Of a DNA stretch of 64,000 nucleotides, positions 41,823-49,200 are shown piece by piece. Within the stretch, counting starts at the first letter, position 1, and every line of letters begins with the position of its first letter. A model generated the notes under the pieces. It saw only the letters and a program-made list of their open reading frames with translations. It was not told the DNA's origin and searched no databases. Location of the stretch: assembly GCA_910579805.1 (NCBI GenBank), contig CAJTWM010000002.1:1-64000 (forward strand). The letters are read 5' to 3'. Made by a program: the position numbers and the translations under genes. This stretch comes from an uncultured Lachnospiraceae bacterium (GTDB lineage Bacteria; Bacillota; Clostridia; Lachnospirales; Lachnospiraceae).

Positions 41823-42345
41823 TTGTTATAAATATACAGATAAGGAAATTGATGAGTTGGTGTCTTCCATGATTATTCTGGTTGACACCAGAGAAAAAGT
41901 CAATGATCATATCATTTCTAGTTTTGATAAAAATGGAATTTCTTATAAAAAGAAGGCATTGGAATACGGAGATTATAGTTTTGCATTGCCAAGGAACGAA
42001 GCATTGTCGATACCAAGGGATATGTATTTCAACAAAAAAGTTTGCATCGAGAGGAAAGCAAGTCTTGAAGAAATCAGTGGCAATCTGACAAAGGAACGGG
42101 AGCGCTTTGAAAAAGAGCTGAGTCTTGCTCCAAAAGAGAAAGTATTGTTGATAGAAAACGCAAATTATTCAGATGTTGCTAATGGTAATTACAATACGCA
42201 ATATAATAAGAAGTCATTTTTAGCATCGCTACATAGCTTTTGGTTTAAGTACAATATTCCAGTGTTTTTCATGCCAGATAATAAGTATTCGGCTTTATTT
42301 ATAAAGAAGTATTTTGAGTATTATTTGAAAAATTATTTGAGATAA
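41815..42345 (+). CDS. ERCC4-type nuclease, ATA start
   Basis: 176 residues. I-I-L-V-D-T-R-E-K at about 20-28 and C-I-E-R-K-A-S near 66-72 form the V-D-x-R-E...E-R-K-x-x-x-D signature of XPF/ERCC4 nucleases, which cut branched or flap DNA. ATA 41815 lies 9 bases after CGGAGG, with an in-frame TGA three codons upstream. The start codon overlaps the polymerase stop. Confidence 0.88.
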   Translation: MISCYKYTDKEIDELVSSMIILVDTREKVNDHIISSFDKNGISYKKKALEYGDYSFALPRNEALSIPRDMYFNKKVCIERKASLEEISGNLTKERERFEKELSLAPKEKVLLIENANYSDVANGNYNTQYNKKSFLASLHSFWFKYNIPVFFMPDNKYSALFIKKYFEYYLKNYLR

Positions 42346-42358
42346 GGAGAAGTATATA

Positions 42359-43102
42359 TTGAGAAACGAGAAATCTAAAATTTTTGATTCATTATTAGAT
42401 ACATTTGAAAACGATGATATTAAGAATTTTGCAAATGAATGTATTGAAACGATTCCTAATTATTTTTGGGATGTTGGTGCTTCAAGCACGGGTAAATATC
42501 ATCCACAGTATGCACTTGGTGATTTAGGATTGGCAAGACATACTTGTGCGTTAGTAAGATTCTTGAATCACATTTTAAACATTGACTGTTACAAGAATGA
42601 TTTTACATCAAGAGAAAGAGATTTACTTCGTGTGGCTGGCATTATGCACGACTCCAGAAAGAGTGGCGATGATGAAGATTATGCAAGAAATAAGTTTACA
42701 AGATTTGAGCATCCGCTTTTAGCTGCGAATGAGATCCGTACTATTATTGGTTTTATTCCAGAGGAAGAAGTTGAATTTGTTGCAAATGCAATTGAGAGCC
42801 ATATGGGACAATGGAATACAGATAAGAGAAGTAAAACGGTTCTTCCTTTACCTGAAAATAAGTATCAAAAAATTCTACATCTTGCGGATTATCTAGCAAG
42901 TAGAAAAGATATTGAGGTGCTTTTTGATGGCTACGAAGCACCAAAGAAAGAAATTCCTAAGTTAGAGGAATACATATTTAATTTTGGTAAACATAGTGGA
43001 GAGAAACTGATTGACGTTGCCAAAAGTGATCCTGGATATATTTCATGGGCGAAAGAAAATATGACAAGGGAACCCATTAGGACACTTTTAATGCAGATGT
43101 AA
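42359..43102 (+). CDS. HD-domain protein with C-terminal DUF3820-like tail
   Basis: 247 residues. G-I-M-H-D-S-R-K-S-G near 99 and F-E-H-P-L-L-A near 116 are the metal-binding H-D motif of HD phosphohydrolases. E-S-H-M-G-Q-W near 146 fits. The C-terminal F-G-K-H-S-G-E-K-L-I-D-V-A and D-P-G-Y-I-S-W-A resemble the F-G-K-x-x-G tail of DUF3820/exonuclease-X-like proteins. Possible nucleotidase or nuclease. TTG start. Confidence 0.8.
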   Translation: MRNEKSKIFDSLLDTFENDDIKNFANECIETIPNYFWDVGASSTGKYHPQYALGDLGLARHTCALVRFLNHILNIDCYKNDFTSRERDLLRVAGIMHDSRKSGDDEDYARNKFTRFEHPLLAANEIRTIIGFIPEEEVEFVANAIESHMGQWNTDKRSKTVLPLPENKYQKILHLADYLASRKDIEVLFDGYEAPKKEIPKLEEYIFNFGKHSGEKLIDVAKSDPGYISWAKENMTREPIRTLLMQM

Positions 43103-43112
43103 CATAAAAAAT

Positions 43113-43160
43113 AGTCTATATATAGCAGTTTGCAAAACTATAAGCTACTATATATAGACT
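43113..43160 (+). promoter_or_regulatory. Large hairpin with 13-bp perfect stem
   Basis: AGTCTATATATAG (43113-43125) and CTATATATAGACT (43148-43160) pair perfectly and enclose AGTTT-gca-AAACT, which holds the palindrome TTTGCAAA. It lies about 50 bases before the ATA start of the next gene. The palindrome matches the consensus of the multi-branched elements. Confidence 0.6.
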
Positions 43161-43212
43161 GGATATACAGATGAAATAGGACTTTTAACGCCTGAGAAAG
43201 AGGTGATGAAAA

Positions 43213-43632
43213 ATAGTTTACGATTTAGAATGTAATGATAACTATTACATATACACAGAAAATGATTTTTATTCATGTAGAATTATTAAATGGTTTATAC
43301 CAAAAGAGTTACATAATAATGAAATAGTTAAATCTCAAATGAGAATGAAAATGTTTGATGATTTATTTATGCATATCAATTCAATAAGAGCCTATAACGT
43401 TCATCTTGCTAACCTGTATCTTGATATCGAAAAACAGTCCATTGAAAAGAGAAAACAAGTATATAAAGAAAAATGCTATAAGATTATAGATTATATCAAC
43501 AAAGGATTGTCGCCTTATCATTGGGGAGTAGAAGAAACATATGAGGATATAAGAGGTAGGAAAACTCCATGTTACTTAATTGGATTGTTTAATGGTGAGA
43601 ATAAGATGATTGAGAAAATTGAGAAAATGTGA
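43213..43632 (+). CDS. Hypothetical protein, 139 aa, ATA start
   Basis: AGAGGTGA is upstream and ATA 43213 gives M-V-Y-D-L-E-C-N-D-N-Y-Y-I-Y. Two in-frame TGA codons lie just before it. The nearby ATG (43207) is in another frame and stops after ten codons; removing one A from the following A run would join it, so a homopolymer change is an alternative. Basic helical protein, unrecognised. Confidence 0.65.
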   Translation: MVYDLECNDNYYIYTENDFYSCRIIKWFIPKELHNNEIVKSQMRMKMFDDLFMHINSIRAYNVHLANLYLDIEKQSIEKRKQVYKEKCYKIIDYINKGLSPYHWGVEETYEDIRGRKTPCYLIGLFNGENKMIEKIEKM

Positions 43633-43641
43633 GGTGAATGT

Positions 43642-43908
43642 ATGATAGGTGATCCTGCAACAACGAAAGTTGATATAGATAAATTATCAAAGGCAATGCA
43701 ACCAAAATAGAATTTAAAAGTATTCTTAGTAACAAGAAAAGCAGATTGGTGTGAAGATGACGCTATTGCAGTTTTAGCAGTAGATAAGTTACATGCTGAA
43801 CGCTGTGCCAGATGTAATTCTTCTTATTTTGCAAAAGGAGAAGTATTGGTTACTGAGGTAAAAGCAGATAAAGAGAAAGTTATTTTAATTTCAAATGTGG
43901 GAGCGTGA
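43642..43908 (+). pseudogene. Small ORF interrupted by an in-frame TAG
   Basis: ATG (after GAGGTGAATGT) opens 22 codons (M-I-G-D-P-A-T-T-K-V-D), stopped by TAG 43708. The same frame then continues with N-L-K-V-F-L-V-T-R-K-A-D-W-C-E-D-D to TGA 43908, a segment that looks like a complete small domain. Either two tiny genes, readthrough, or a nonsense mutation; the second part has no usual start codon. Confidence 0.5.
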
Positions 43909-43914
43909 AATTTT

Positions 43915-44241
43915 ATGAGAGTAGAAAACGTAAAGGTAACATTTGATATTCCAGTACATTTTGGACAACCAGATAAAAATGGATATGTTTATACAAAAAA
44001 ATCTTGGGAAGAAGCTGTGAAAAAAGCGGCTGATATACCTACACCAATTGAAATCATTAATGATGATGGTACACGAACAGCATTAGGTGTAACTCAAGAT
44101 ATAAAACTTGTAAAAGATGGAGATGAAAATATCATCAAAGTTTCTGGAATATTATTTTACGGTGGAACTTCTGAAAATGTTGAATTCACTAAAGATGTCA
44201 TTACTAATGTAACTTTGAATGGAATTGGAATTACAAAGTAG
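43915..44241 (+). CDS. Hypothetical protein, 108 aa
   Basis: ATG after GTGGGAGCGTGA. Reads V-T-F-D-I-P-V-H-F-G-Q-P-D-K-N-G-Y-V-Y; a compact beta-rich protein similar in style to phage prohead-protease-adjacent or minor structural proteins (N-G-x-V-Y-x-x-x-x-W). No firm match. Confidence 0.65.
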   Translation: MRVENVKVTFDIPVHFGQPDKNGYVYTKKSWEEAVKKAADIPTPIEIINDDGTRTALGVTQDIKLVKDGDENIIKVSGILFYGGTSENVEFTKDVITNVTLNGIGITK

Positions 44242-44298
44242 GTGAGAAATGTAAGAAATAATACTAGACACAAATTAATGGTGTGAGGTGGTTATAGA

Positions 44299-45507
44299 AC
44301 GAAAGTACAAAGGTCAGAACAAAAAGTAATTAAAAGAGATCATCCCAAATTCAAGATAATTGATGAAATGTGTTTCCGTTCTAAGAATCTATATAACGAA
44401 GCAAATTATATAATTCGTCAAGAATTTATTAAAAATGGGAACTACATCAATTATTATAATTTGAACTTTGAATTTAAGACACACGAAAACTATAAATTGT
44501 GCTTTAGTCAACCTGCTAATTGTACCTTACGACTGCTTGATAAGAACTGGAAGTCATACTTCAAAGCAATTAAAGATTGGAAAGAGCGTCCTGATAAATA
44601 TTTAGGAATGCCAAAACTTCCAAAGTATCTTCCTAAAGATGGTAGGTTCCCTTGGATGATACCAAACAATCAACTTGTTTATGATTATGAAAAATCTACT
44701 ATTTATATCAGAAATCGTTTGTTGAATGATTTTGATTGGAAATGTAGATGTTTGGGAAGACCTATTCAAGTACGTTTTATTCCAAAAGGAACTTGCTATG
44801 TCATGGAGATAGTATATGAAATAGAAGTTCCAGATCAACCATCTGAGAGTAATTACATAGCTGCTATTGACATAGGAGTAGATAATCTTATAACAATGTC
44901 AAACAATATCGGCAAAAGACCAATTATTGTTAATGGTAAGATTTTGAAATCTATCAATCAGCAATACAATAAGCAAAGAGCCAAATTGCAATCTGAGTTG
45001 ATGAAAAGAAATAAGAATAGTTGGAGTAAACGTCTCGATTCTTTAACATTTAAGCGATTCTGTAGAGTTAAAAACTATATGCACAACACATCAGCTTTTG
45101 TTGTGAAGTGGTGCAAAGAAAACAACATTGATACTTTAGTAATTGGTAAAAATAATACATGGAAACAGAAAAAGAAAGGTATGCAAAATTTTATATTTAT
45201 TCCGTATGAAATGTTATTGGGACAACTCAAATATAAATGTGAAAATGCAGGAATCAAATATATAGAAGTGAATGAAGCGTATACATCTGGGACAAGTTAT
45301 TTGGATGACGAAACACCAACAAAAGAGAATTACAATAAAGCGAGACGTATTCAAAGAGGATTATTTCAGGCAAAAGATATGTTAATTAACGCAGATGTCA
45401 ATGGAAGTCTGCAAATTATGAGCAAGGTATTCCCAGATTCCTATACAGGATATGGAATAGAGGTGGATCTAACGCCTACCATTATAAATGTTGCGAAAGC
45501 AGCGTGA
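44299..45507 (+). CDS. tnpB: TnpB-like (IS605 OrfB) RNA-guided nuclease, non-standard start
   Basis: About 402 residues. RuvC-I A-A-I-D-I-G-V-D-N-L near residues 189-198; R-V-K-N-Y-M-H-N and V-V-K-W-C helix; L-V-I-G-K-N-N near 278, where the usual RuvC-II Glu is absent; V-N-E-A-Y-T-S-G near 317-324; N-A-D-V-N-G-S-L near 364, RuvC-III. No zinc-ribbon C-x-x-C. No TnpA partner is seen. The N-terminal V-Q-R-S-E-Q-K-V-I-K is only reachable from ACG 44299 (7 bases after GAGGTGG); TGA lies upstream in frame. Confidence 0.85.
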   Translation, partial: TKVQRSEQKVIKRDHPKFKIIDEMCFRSKNLYNEANYIIRQEFIKNGNYINYYNLNFEFKTHENYKLCFSQPANCTLRLLDKNWKSYFKAIKDWKERPDKYLGMPKLPKYLPKDGRFPWMIPNNQLVYDYEKSTIYIRNRLLNDFDWKCRCLGRPIQVRFIPKGTCYVMEIVYEIEVPDQPSESNYIAAIDIGVDNLITMSNNIGKRPIIVNGKILKSINQQYNKQRAKLQSELMKRNKNSWSKRLDSLTFKRFCRVKNYMHNTSAFVVKWCKENNIDTLVIGKNNTWKQKKKGMQNFIFIPYEMLLGQLKYKCENAGIKYIEVNEAYTSGTSYLDDETPTKENYNKARRIQRGLFQAKDMLINADVNGSLQIMSKVFPDSYTGYGIEVDLTPTIINVAKAA

Positions 45508-45579
45508 TTTATGGTAAATGGGTTTTAAAAACCCAATAGAAGATAGGTTTCAAGAAGCAAACCAAAGGAGAAATATAAG
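45508..45579 (+). promoter_or_regulatory. 3' flank of tnpB with palindromic hairpin
   Basis: TGGGTTT...AAACCCA (about 45521-45537) is a clean palindrome, followed by AGGTTTCAAG. TnpB guide RNAs usually derive from the 3' end of tnpB and its flank, so an omega-RNA could lie here. The sequence alone does not prove it. Confidence 0.4.
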
Positions 45580-46080
45580 ATGCAAGAATTGAAACATGAA
45601 ACATTACAAAAATTTTTAGACGAAGTAATTAAAGAATTAGAATGTGTCAATAAATACTATAAGTCAAGAAATGAAAAAGAGTTATATATTGCAGAATTGG
45701 TTGCACCATTATATTACGATTTGTCAAGAAATGTTTATAAATATGTGGAATTTATAAATGATTTAGAACAATGTGATCAATCTGATCCTAGAATAGTAAA
45801 TTATGGAAATGATGAAGAACGTAATATGGTTACGTTAGTTTTATGTATGTCAAAAATATATAGTAAATATGGTGATTCATATTGTCCATTTAATTATAAG
45901 TATGAATTATGTTTTTATAAAGAACATGACAGGTTTGGAAAGTATGAAAAATATTATCATTTTTCGCTTAGGAAAATTAAATGTATATCTTGTGAAACAG
46001 TATACTCATCATCTGAAGAATATGAAAAATTCATAGATGATTTTAATACGGTTGGTATCACAGAAGAATATAAACTTTAA
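45580..46080 (+). CDS. Phage hypothetical protein, 166 aa (paralogue of 8285-8944)
   Basis: E-T-L-Q-K-F-L-D-E-V-I-K-E-L matches the start of the protein at 8285, and N-Y-K-Y-E-L-C-F matches its N-Y-D-Y-K-L-C-F. This copy lacks the Cys insert and coiled tail. ATG after AAAGGAGAAATATAAG. Confidence 0.75.
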   Translation: MQELKHETLQKFLDEVIKELECVNKYYKSRNEKELYIAELVAPLYYDLSRNVYKYVEFINDLEQCDQSDPRIVNYGNDEERNMVTLVLCMSKIYSKYGDSYCPFNYKYELCFYKEHDRFGKYEKYYHFSLRKIKCISCETVYSSSEEYEKFIDDFNTVGITEEYKL

Positions 46081-46093
46081 GGAGAAAGAATAA

Positions 46094-46360
46094 ATGGCAG
46101 GAACATTAAAAGAGATTACAGAAAATTATGAGAAATTACATAGATTGCAGATGATTGAAACAATCTTAGATAAAATGCACAGCTATGTTCGTGATGTGGT
46201 TAGCAGAGTAGAAGATGATTTTGATGATTGTGTCGATTTTGAAGATTATATTACAGAAAGCGTTATAAAAAATACGAAAGATAATCTTGAAACATTAGGA
46301 AAATATTTGAGGTGTAAGTCGTATGCTGATTTAATAAAAGAAGCAATTGGTAAACAATAG
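46094..46360 (+). CDS. Hypothetical helical protein, 88 aa
   Basis: Small acidic helical protein. ATG after TAAGGAGAAAGAATAA. Not recognised. Confidence 0.7.
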   Translation: MAGTLKEITENYEKLHRLQMIETILDKMHSYVRDVVSRVEDDFDDCVDFEDYITESVIKNTKDNLETLGKYLRCKSYADLIKEAIGKQ

Positions 46361-46364
46361 GCAA

Positions 46365-46380
46365 TAAAACGCTCGTTTTA
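46365..46380 (+). repeat. Intergenic mini-hairpin (taaaac-GCTC-gtttta)
   Basis: Perfect 6-bp stem with loop GCTC, just before the AGGAAAGGA site of the next gene. Confidence 0.55.
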
Positions 46381-46402
46381 AGTAGTAGGAAAGGATATAA
46401 AA

Positions 46403-46597
46403 ATGGATATTGAAAAAGTTAAGCAAGAATATTTTAACACATTGAGTGAGTTACAGAATGAGATGTTACTTTTACAGAGTAGAATCAAAAAAGCAAAAAA
46501 TCAACTACTAATTACAAAAACGGAAGAAGATATTAAACAATTTCGTAAGGAGAATGATTTGGAAGAGGGGTTAAAACACATTTCGTTATTCGATTAA
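46403..46597 (+). CDS. Coiled-coil protein, 64 aa
   Basis: Heptad-like leucines (L-S-E-L-Q-N-E-M-L-L-L-Q-S-R-I) indicate a coiled coil. ATG after AAAGGATATAAAA. Function unknown. Confidence 0.65.
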   Translation: MDIEKVKQEYFNTLSELQNEMLLLQSRIKKAKNQLLITKTEEDIKQFRKENDLEEGLKHISLFD

Positions 46598-46614
46598 AAG
46601 GAGAAAATAAATTT

Positions 46615-46941
46615 ATGATAATGATAAATGAGAATTGGGAGCAAGTCAAAGATTTATCAGATGTTCTCCGAATTGTATCTGAAAATATTGGTAGTGAATT
46701 TGCTCAGAAAGTAGAAGAGATATGTGGAGAGCCAAGCGAAGAATTATATACAGCATATCAGAAGTTAGAAAATGAGAAAGATGAATTAGAACGAAGATGT
46801 AATGACTATGATGACATATTAGAAAGTTTGAATTATCTGAATGACCAAATAGATAAACTGGAAGAGTACATAGATGAAAATAAAGACGGTACTGACTTTA
46901 TGGAAGGTATGATAAAGGCATTTGAAATGATTGAGAGGTGA
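46615..46941 (+). CDS. Hypothetical coiled-coil protein, 108 aa
   Basis: Acidic with heptad pattern (E-N-E-K-D-E-L-E-R-R-C). ATG after AAAGGAGAAAATAAATTT. Not recognised. Confidence 0.65.
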   Translation: MIMINENWEQVKDLSDVLRIVSENIGSEFAQKVEEICGEPSEELYTAYQKLENEKDELERRCNDYDDILESLNYLNDQIDKLEEYIDENKDGTDFMEGMIKAFEMIER

Positions 46942-47355
46942 TTGAAGGTGTTATGGTCATGGAATGAAACAGATAGTGAAACTTGGACACATGGTACGTT
47001 TAACACTAAAGATGAAGCAATACAGGATGCTATAGGTTGTAGAAAATGGATTGAAAGAAGTTTATCTACAGATAATCCAATAATTTATGTTGGTGAGTGT
47101 AAACTTGTTCCGCTAAGAACTGACCCTGATCCAGATAGAATTATGGAGGAGTTAGACGAAGCATATTGTGATGATTCTGGATGTGATACATACATTTATG
47201 ATGGTGTAACTGACGAAGAGAGAAAATGGTTAGAGGATAAGCTATCAGAGTTAATGTTTGAATTTCATCAAAAGATTGGTTTGAATCCTGGATGGTTTAA
47301 AGTTGTTTCTATGGAAGAAGTTAATTTGAATGATTATAGATTAAAGAAAGGGTGA
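46942..47355 (+). CDS. Hypothetical protein, 137 aa
   Basis: M-K-V-L-W-S-W-N-E-T-D-S-E-T-W start; beta-alpha composition. AGAGGTGA abuts TTG 46942; an in-frame GTG (46948) at normal spacing is the alternative. Not recognised. Confidence 0.65.
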   Translation: MKVLWSWNETDSETWTHGTFNTKDEAIQDAIGCRKWIERSLSTDNPIIYVGECKLVPLRTDPDPDRIMEELDEAYCDDSGCDTYIYDGVTDEERKWLEDKLSELMFEFHQKIGLNPGWFKVVSMEEVNLNDYRLKKG

Positions 47356-47360
47356 TATAA

Positions 47361-47654
47361 ATAAGTAAAGTAGTATTTGTTAGTATAGATAAGCCGAAAA
47401 GATGGGGCGAATGGCACTCAGGAAGTACAGATAGTGTTTATTATAGTGATTTTTTAAATGAAAATGAAGATGTGAATAATTTTTTAGAACAAGTAAAACA
47501 TGATTATTCAGATAATAATTTATCTGACAATAAATGTGATCACGAATATTACATAAAGTATGTTGTACTAGATTATAATAAAAATGACGTTAAAGGATTT
47601 GAAACATTATGTAGAATGATGAGAGCTTACAGTTCTTACAACAATAGAAGATAA
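47361..47654 (+). CDS. Hypothetical protein, 97 aa, ATA start
   Basis: Reads M(ATA)-S-K-V-V-F-V-S-I-D-K-P-K-R-W-G-E-W. TAA immediately precedes the ATA in frame, and AAAGGGTGA is 5 bases before that stop; no usual start exists until residue 38 (ATG 47472 or GTG before it). A clear non-AUG case. Function unknown. Confidence 0.7.
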   Translation: MSKVVFVSIDKPKRWGEWHSGSTDSVYYSDFLNENEDVNNFLEQVKHDYSDNNLSDNKCDHEYYIKYVVLDYNKNDVKGFETLCRMMRAYSSYNNRR

Positions 47655-47697
47655 GAAGGCTTAAAACCACGCTTTCATTTGGAGGTAATGAAAATAT

Positions 47698-47952
47698 ATG
47701 CTAAGTAAAAAAATATTAACTATACAAGAATGTCAATTCAGTCTGCCTAACGACTTTGAAGGAACTTTAGGAGATGCATTAATGCTATTAGCAAAACATA
47801 GATTACAATCTGAATCGAATCAGAAAATCAACATAAAAGATGAAGAATGTGATTGTTATACAGAATTAATTAAGGATGATGATATCCTATGTTCTATAAA
47901 ATATGCACTGTGCAAATTATCTGAAGATGGTACTAAATGGTATCCGCTATAA
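47698..47952 (+). CDS. Hypothetical protein, 84 aa
   Basis: Small acidic protein with C-D-C-Y in the middle. ATG 13 bases after GGAGG. A degenerate mini-hairpin AAAAC...TTTCA lies before its ribosome-binding site. Not recognised. Confidence 0.65.
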   Translation: MLSKKILTIQECQFSLPNDFEGTLGDALMLLAKHRLQSESNQKINIKDEECDCYTELIKDDDILCSIKYALCKLSEDGTKWYPL

Positions 47953-47979
47953 AACAAGTCTTTCAAGAGGATATATTGT

Positions 47980-48147
47980 ATGAAAAGATCAGAAATTAAA
48001 AGAAGACAATATTCAGATAGGAGTCAGTCAGAGTTTAGTCATAGATGTGCTTGTTGGGCGAATAATCATAATGGTTGGGCAAAGATGAAAAAGAAAAATA
48101 GAAGATTGTTCAAAAAGAAGTTTAGAGAAGAAACAAAAAAGAAATAG
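47980..48147 (+). CDS. Small very basic protein, 55 aa
   Basis: Starts M-K-R-S-E-I-K-R-R-Q and ends with a K/R-rich tail (K-K-K-F-R-E-E-T-K-K-K), likely RNA- or DNA-binding. ATG after AAGAGGATATATTGT. Confidence 0.65.
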   Translation: MKRSEIKRRQYSDRSQSEFSHRCACWANNHNGWAKMKKKNRRLFKKKFREETKKK

Positions 48148-48174
48148 AATCGCAATTATAAAGGAGAAAAAGAA

Positions 48175-48549
48175 ATGAATGGTAAAGAATATCAGGAATT
48201 AGCAATGAGAACGTATGATGGCTATGCAATGAATCGCTTATCTTCAAATGTTATGAGTGCTACTTTTTATGAAACAGCAGCACTTTTAAATGGTGTCTTA
48301 GGACTTACAGGAGAAGCCGGAGAAGTTTCTGATTTAGTAAAGAAAGGAATTTTTCATGAAAAAGGAATTGACAGAGAGCATTTAGAAAAAGAATTGGGTG
48401 ATGTAATGTGGTATATAGCTCTTATATGTCATACATGTGGTTTTGATTTAGATGAAATTATGCAGATAAATATTAATAAGTTGAAATCACGTTATCCTGA
48501 AGGTTTTGATGTTGTAAAAGCTAATAATAGAAAAAATGGAGATGTGTAA
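48175..48549 (+). CDS. mazG: MazG-like nucleotide pyrophosphohydrolase
   Basis: 124 residues. L-T-G-E-A-G-E-V-S-D-L-V near 44-55 and L-E-K-E-L-G-D-V-M-W-Y near 71-81 give the E-x-x-E...E-x-x-D metal motif of MazG. It hydrolyses (d)NTPs; in phages it may lower ppGpp or balance the pool. Overlaps the next ATG (TAATG). Confidence 0.9.
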   Translation: MNGKEYQELAMRTYDGYAMNRLSSNVMSATFYETAALLNGVLGLTGEAGEVSDLVKKGIFHEKGIDREHLEKELGDVMWYIALICHTCGFDLDEIMQININKLKSRYPEGFDVVKANNRKNGDV

Positions 48550-48977
48550 TGTATAAGCAAATAATTATTGCTCGTAAAGATTTAAATATGAGTCCTGGAA
48601 AGTTAGCTGCACAAGTATCTCATGGGAGCATGGCATTTTTAATATGGATGGTTAGAGATAATAGTCATCCGCTCGCATGTCAAGGTGAATACGAATCTAA
48701 ATTTAGGATTGAAAATGATTTATATGAACAATGGATCAATGGAGAATTTACAAAGTGTATTCTTCAAGCTAAAAACAAGAATCAACTTTTAAAAGCTAAA
48801 ACTATGGCAGAAGAATTAGGTATGAAGGAAGGAAAAGACTTCTGGCTCATTTACGACAATTGCCATACAGAATTAGAACCAGAAGAAAATGGTAGAACTT
48901 TAACAGTGATTGGATTTAAACCTATGGATGCAGAAATTATTGATCAGATAGGTAGAAAATATCATTTATATGTGTAG
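48549..48977 (+). CDS. Peptidyl-tRNA hydrolase, Pth2 type
   Basis: 142 residues. I-I-A-R-K-D-L-N-M-S-P-G-K-L-A-A-Q-V-S-H-G at residues 6-26 is the Pth2 signature, with the conserved K-x-A-A-Q-x-x-H-G. It releases the peptide from tRNA that has dropped off the ribosome. The family is typical of Archaea and eukaryotes and appears in some phages. Coupled to the MazG gene. Confidence 0.9.
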   Translation: MYKQIIIARKDLNMSPGKLAAQVSHGSMAFLIWMVRDNSHPLACQGEYESKFRIENDLYEQWINGEFTKCILQAKNKNQLLKAKTMAEELGMKEGKDFWLIYDNCHTELEPEENGRTLTVIGFKPMDAEIIDQIGRKYHLYV

Positions 48978-49008
48978 ATAAATTGTGTGTTTCAAAGGGA
49001 GGATAAAA

Positions 49009-49179
49009 ATGCATTGGGAAGAGTATATTTGTAAATATTTAATTAATTTAAAACCAAAACAAACAGATTGTTATGACATTAGAAGATACAGATGTACAAA
49101 ACTAAATTGTGTATTTGATGAATTTCATAACAAGTGTGAAAATTGTAAATACGATACAACACAAATATATGAAGAATAG
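49009..49179 (+). CDS. Small Cys-rich protein, 56 aa
   Basis: C-K-Y-L near the start, C-Y-D-I, and C-V-F-D-E-F-H-N-K-C-E-N-C suggest a zinc finger. ATG after GGGAGGATAAAA. Confidence 0.65.
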   Translation: MHWEEYICKYLINLKPKQTDCYDIRRYRCTKLNCVFDEFHNKCENCKYDTTQIYEE

Positions 49180-49200
49180 TAAGTTTGAGGAGGAATGTGG

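Noticed and set aside
43915..44241. Phage structural protein assignment
   Set aside because: Only a loose resemblance; no capsid, tail or portal neighbours support it.
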